From assembly GCF_020748185.1 (NCBI RefSeq), contig NZ_JAHZMO010000027.1, positions 1 through 43,668 on the forward strand: a stretch of 43,668 bases of DNA, written 5' to 3'. Below are positions 43,627-43,668 of the stretch, in pieces; the first letter of the stretch is position 1; every line of letters starts with the position of its first letter. The position numbers and the translations under genes are program-made. The notes under the pieces were generated by a model. It was given only the letters and a program-made list of their open reading frames with translations. It searched no databases and was not told the origin of the DNA. The DNA comes from Terrisporobacter petrolearius. Its GTDB lineage: Bacteria; Bacillota; Clostridia; Peptostreptococcales; Peptostreptococcaceae.

Positions 43627-43668
43627 TTTGAATGTAATTCCAATTTAATTGCATGTCAAGTACACCTT

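Overview
The window is low-GC Firmicutes DNA. The genes bofC-like, ruvC, ruvA, ruvB, queA, tgt, yajC, the six-cysteine (SCIFF) peptide and its radical SAM maturase, recJ, apt, rel, dtd, hemZ, hisS and aspS form the conserved chromosomal order of an anaerobic, spore-forming Clostridia. Gene content (class III ribonucleotide reductase, ThyX, SCIFF, BofC-like protein, DUF1540) and protein style suggest the family Peptostreptococcaceae (Clostridioides / Paeniclostridium / Paraclostridium / Romboutsia group). That family-level call is inference from recognition, not from a search.

Bases 1 to about 8440 are a plasmid-like mobile element. It carries a replication-initiator-like protein, a GIY-YIG-like protein, an HTH plus ribbon-helix-helix-like protein, a lipoprotein, a small membrane peptide, a serine resolvase with a res-like site, and a tyrosine-recombinase-like protein that lacks most catalytic residues. 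The 3' part of the resolvase gene also occurs at the left edge of the window, 6738 bp away in the same orientation and 98% identical. A replicon-sized module therefore lies between direct repeats. At its right end the element runs into the last ~56 codons of yebC (pseudogene near 8440-8619), so it interrupts yebC next to the ruv genes. The left junction and the yebC 5' part are outside the window.

Bases 8.9-13.5 kb are a small accessory stretch. It holds a MerR-type regulator overlapping a membrane protein in another frame, a stand-alone RING-like zinc finger, two related zinc-ribbon-type proteins behind an apparently structured leader, a tandem DUF1540 protein, an unknown protein and a BofC-like protein.

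Bases 13.6-32.7 kb are housekeeping: Holliday-junction resolution (ruvCAB), queuosine (queA, tgt), YajC, SCIFF ranthipeptide (scfA/scfB), gamma-carbonic-anhydrase-like protein, RecJ, adenine salvage (apt), stringent response (rel), D-aminoacyl-tRNA deacylase, a metallo-beta-lactamase-fold hydrolase, HemZ, HisRS and AspRS. Spacing is tight and most groups end in clear hairpin-plus-T terminators.

Bases 33.0-35.0 kb hold alkylation/AP-site repair genes (ogt-like, nfo, alkD-like). Next come a His/Cys-rich small protein, a frameshifted ferritin-like gene and a four-cluster ferredoxin. Bases 36.8-42.2 kb form a DNA-precursor cluster: dCMP deaminase, nrdD (behind two palindromes 32 bp apart that look like NrdR boxes), folD, thyX and nrdG. 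The window closes with a patatin-like phospholipase and two strong hairpins. No rRNA, tRNA, CRISPR array or recognisable insertion sequence was seen.
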